The notes beneath the pieces were generated by a model. It saw only the letters and a program-made list of their open reading frames with translations. It did not search any database and was not told the origin of the DNA. Positions 4,486-6,396 of a stretch of 6,396 nt of DNA are shown here, piece after piece. Position 1 is the first letter of the stretch, and each line of letters opens with the position of its first letter. A program made the position numbers and the translations under genes. Source of the stretch: Paludibacteraceae bacterium (GTDB taxonomy: Bacteria > Bacteroidota > Bacteroidia > Bacteroidales > Paludibacteraceae); NCBI GenBank assembly GCA_947471245.1, contig CANIXM010000119.1:1-6396 (forward strand), given 5' to 3'.

Positions 4486-6396
4486 CGCAATTGCACAACC
4501 AACAAAAGACTTTTACCATTGGATGGCAGTTTTCCAAATCGGTCTTCCAATCGCTTTTGAAATTCCATCAAATCCAATTCATTATCAATACTATCCAGCT
4601 CGCGGTACAGACTGATACGTTCGGAAACATTTTCAATATATTCTGAAGTAAACATTAACTCCATGTCAGAATCTATCTGACAGTCAGTCACAAAAGATGT
4701 GTTTGAATTCTTTTCTGAACGTTCTTCGGCATATAATTCCGAAAATTCTTCATCTTTCAACTCATGAACAGCTTCATTGAGTATTTTTTGGTAAGTTTCA
4801 TAACCCAAATCTGCTATAAATCCGCTTTGCTCCGCTCCTAGCATATTTCCAGCGCCACGAATATCCAGATCTTGCATGGCAATATTGAAGCCACTACCTA
4901 GTTCTGCAAAGGTTTCTAATGCTTGAAGTCGTCTTCTAGCGTCAGGTGTCAAAAGACTTTGTTCGGGAGCTAAGAGATAGCAAAAAGCCTTCCGATTACT
5001 ACGACCTACCCTCCCACGCAACTGATGCAAATCACTCAATCCAAAATTCTGAGCACTATTGATGATAATGGTGTTAGCGTTGGGGATATCAATACCAGAT
5101 TCAATGATTGTAGTTGCAATTAACACATCATATTCATAATCAATAAAATCGACGATAATTTCTTCTAATTGATCGGCTGGCATTTGTCCATGTCCTACTG
5201 CTACCCTGCAATTTGGTATAAGCCTTTTGATAAGATTTTCAATGGTATAAATGCTTTGAATACGATTGTTCACAAAAAACACTTGACCATTTCGGTTCAT
5301 TTCCAACTGTATAGCTTCCTTTATTACATCTTCGTCAAATTCATGTAACTCTGTTTGAACTGGATATCGGTTAGGAGGTGGAGTATTGATAATAGACAAA
5401 TCACGGGCTCCCATCAGCGAAAACTGCAATGTACGAGGGATTGGAGTAGCAGTCATTGTAAGTGTATCGACATTGGCCTTTAACTCTTTCAATTTTTCCT
5501 TGACGGTCACACCAAATTTTTGTTCCTCATCAATTATAAGTAGTCCCAAGTCTTTGAATACAACTGACTTACTTACCAGTTTGTGTGTTCCGATTAGTAT
5601 ATCAACTTTTCCATCTTTCAATCGAGAAAGCACTTCTGAACTTTGTTTAGCACTTTTCGCTCTACTCAAATACTCAATGGTACACGGAAAGTCTTTTAAA
5701 CGTTCTTTAAAAGTATTGTAATGTTGCAAAGCGAGCACAGTAGTGGGAACGAGCACAGCTACTTGCTTTCCATCAGTAGCCGCTTTGAAAGCTGCCCGTA
5801 TTGCTATTTCTGTTTTGCCAAATCCCACATCTCCACATACCAATCTGTCCATCGGCAAAGTGGATTCCATATCTTTTTTTACATCTGCAGTGGCTTTAAC
5901 TTGATCGGGAGTATCTTCATAGATAAAAGACGCTTCCAACTCTTGTTGCAAGTAACTATCTGGCGTATAGCTAAATCCTTGCTCCGACTTACGCTTTGCA
6001 TAGAGTTTTATCAGTTCACGGGCAATGTCTTTGACCTTTGACTTAGTGCGCTCTTTAAGTTTTTCCCATGCCCCTGTACCTAGTTTATTAATTCTTGGTG
6101 CTTCCCCATCCTTTCCTTTGTACTTTGAAATGCGATGCAGTGAATGGATGCTTACAAATATTATGTCATCGTCTTTGAACACTAGTTTGACCATCTCCTG
6201 CATTTTGCCATTCACATTGGTGCGAACCAGACCACCAAACACCCCTACTCCATGATCCACATGAACCATAAAATCACCAACTTGAAATTGGTTTAACTCC
6301 TTCAGTGTCAACACCACTTTCCCAAGACGGGTCTTATCTGTTTTCAGTTGATATTTATGAAAGCGGTCAAAAATTTGATGGTCGGTGTAACAAATA
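4473..6396 (-). CDS. mfd: Transcription-repair coupling factor Mfd, 5' end outside the window, frame broken near the 3' end
   Basis: Mfd is the ATP-dependent DNA translocase that dislodges RNA polymerase stalled at lesions and recruits UvrA. The frame is open to the right edge; the first visible residues are CYTDHQIFDRFHKYQ, so the UvrB-like N-terminal part lies outside. Visible in order: the RNA-polymerase-interacting domain (VGDFMVHVDHGVGVFGG, 6231-6281), Walker A GDVGFGKT (5811-5834), DEEQ box (5520-5531), TATPIPRTL (5427-5453), ATTIIESGIDIPNANT (5070-5117), motif VI QLRGRVGR (5001-5024), RGAGNMLG of the translocation (TRG) motif (4836-4859), and the start of D7. The frame then reads LRWWL and stops at TGA 4473-4475, where intact Mfd would continue as LRWVAMKFG in the other frame. 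One missing G near 4482 explains it. All helicase motifs are intact, so the translocase core should be functional if the protein folds. Confidence 0.95.
   Translation of the reverse strand, partial: ICYTDHQIFDRFHKYQLKTDKTRLGKVVLTLKELNQFQVGDFMVHVDHGVGVFGGLVRTNVNGKMQEMVKLVFKDDDIIFVSIHSLHRISKYKGKDGEAPRINKLGTGAWEKLKERTKSKVKDIARELIKLYAKRKSEQGFSYTPDSYLQQELEASFIYEDTPDQVKATADVKKDMESTLPMDRLVCGDVGFGKTEIAIRAAFKAATDGKQVAVLVPTTVLALQHYNTFKERLKDFPCTIEYLSRAKSAKQSSEVLSRLKDGKVDILIGTHKLVSKSVVFKDLGLLIIDEEQKFGVTVKEKLKELKANVDTLTMTATPIPRTLQFSLMGARDLSIINTPPPNRYPVQTELHEFDEDVIKEAIQLEMNRNGQVFFVNNRIQSIYTIENLIKRLIPNCRVAVGHGQMPADQLEEIIVDFIDYEYDVLIATTIIESGIDIPNANTIIINSAQNFGLSDLHQLRGRVGRSNRKAFCYLLAPEQSLLTPDARRRLQALETFAELGSGFNIAMQDLDIRGAGNMLGAEQSGFIADLGYETYQKILNEAVHELKDEEFSELYAEERSEKNSNTSFVTDCQIDSDMELMFTSEYIENVSERISLYRELDSIDNELDLMEFQKRLEDRFGKLPSNGKSLLLVVQLRWWL

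Noticed and set aside
4473..4490. Programmed -1 frameshifting in mfd.
   Set aside because: A -1 slip at TGG would restore the frame, but the site is not an X-XXY-YYZ heptamer and no downstream pseudoknot or stem is evident. Mfd is not known to use frameshifting, so an indel is simpler.

Overview
The window looks like a chromosomal segment of a Bacteroidota (Bacteroidetes) bacterium, most likely order Bacteroidales. The evidence is the promoter style (TAnnTTTG -7 boxes, no Shine-Dalgarno sites before the genes), a type IX secretion sorting domain, a FISUMP-domain protein, low G+C, and the style of the RibH and Mfd proteins. The genus cannot be fixed from sequence alone; a Paludibacter-like lineage is only a guess. 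All protein genes and both tRNAs lie on the minus strand. One structured RNA unit lies on the plus strand.

Layout from left to right: tRNA-Gly(TCC) and tRNA-Tyr(GTA) form a minus-strand tRNA operon, separated by a C/G-rich palindromic spacer. Their promoter overlaps the 3' end of ribH (lumazine synthase, riboflavin biosynthesis). A strong hairpin terminator lies between ribH and an upstream gene for a membrane-anchored TPR protein. Next is a 431-bp stretch without a protein gene. It holds the probable TPR promoter and, on the plus strand, a complete small-RNA unit: promoter, a roughly 190-nt long-hairpin RNA resembling 6S RNA, and an intrinsic terminator.

From 1990 to 4200 there are three tightly spaced genes for exported proteins, probably one operon read right to left: a small type IX-secreted protein, an acetyl-xylan-esterase-like alpha/beta hydrolase, and a FISUMP-domain protein. 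The first and third share a short beta-rich module ending in S-I-x-F. Upstream is mfd (transcription-repair coupling factor), which runs off the right edge. Its reading frame breaks once, near 4482, inside the C-terminal D7 domain, so it appears as two overlapping open frames.

Most of the window is housekeeping DNA (tRNAs, riboflavin synthesis, transcription-coupled repair). The secreted three-gene cassette is the accessory part. No mobile element, CRISPR array or integrase was seen. The two items most worth a second look are the plus-strand 6S-like RNA and the mfd frameshift.
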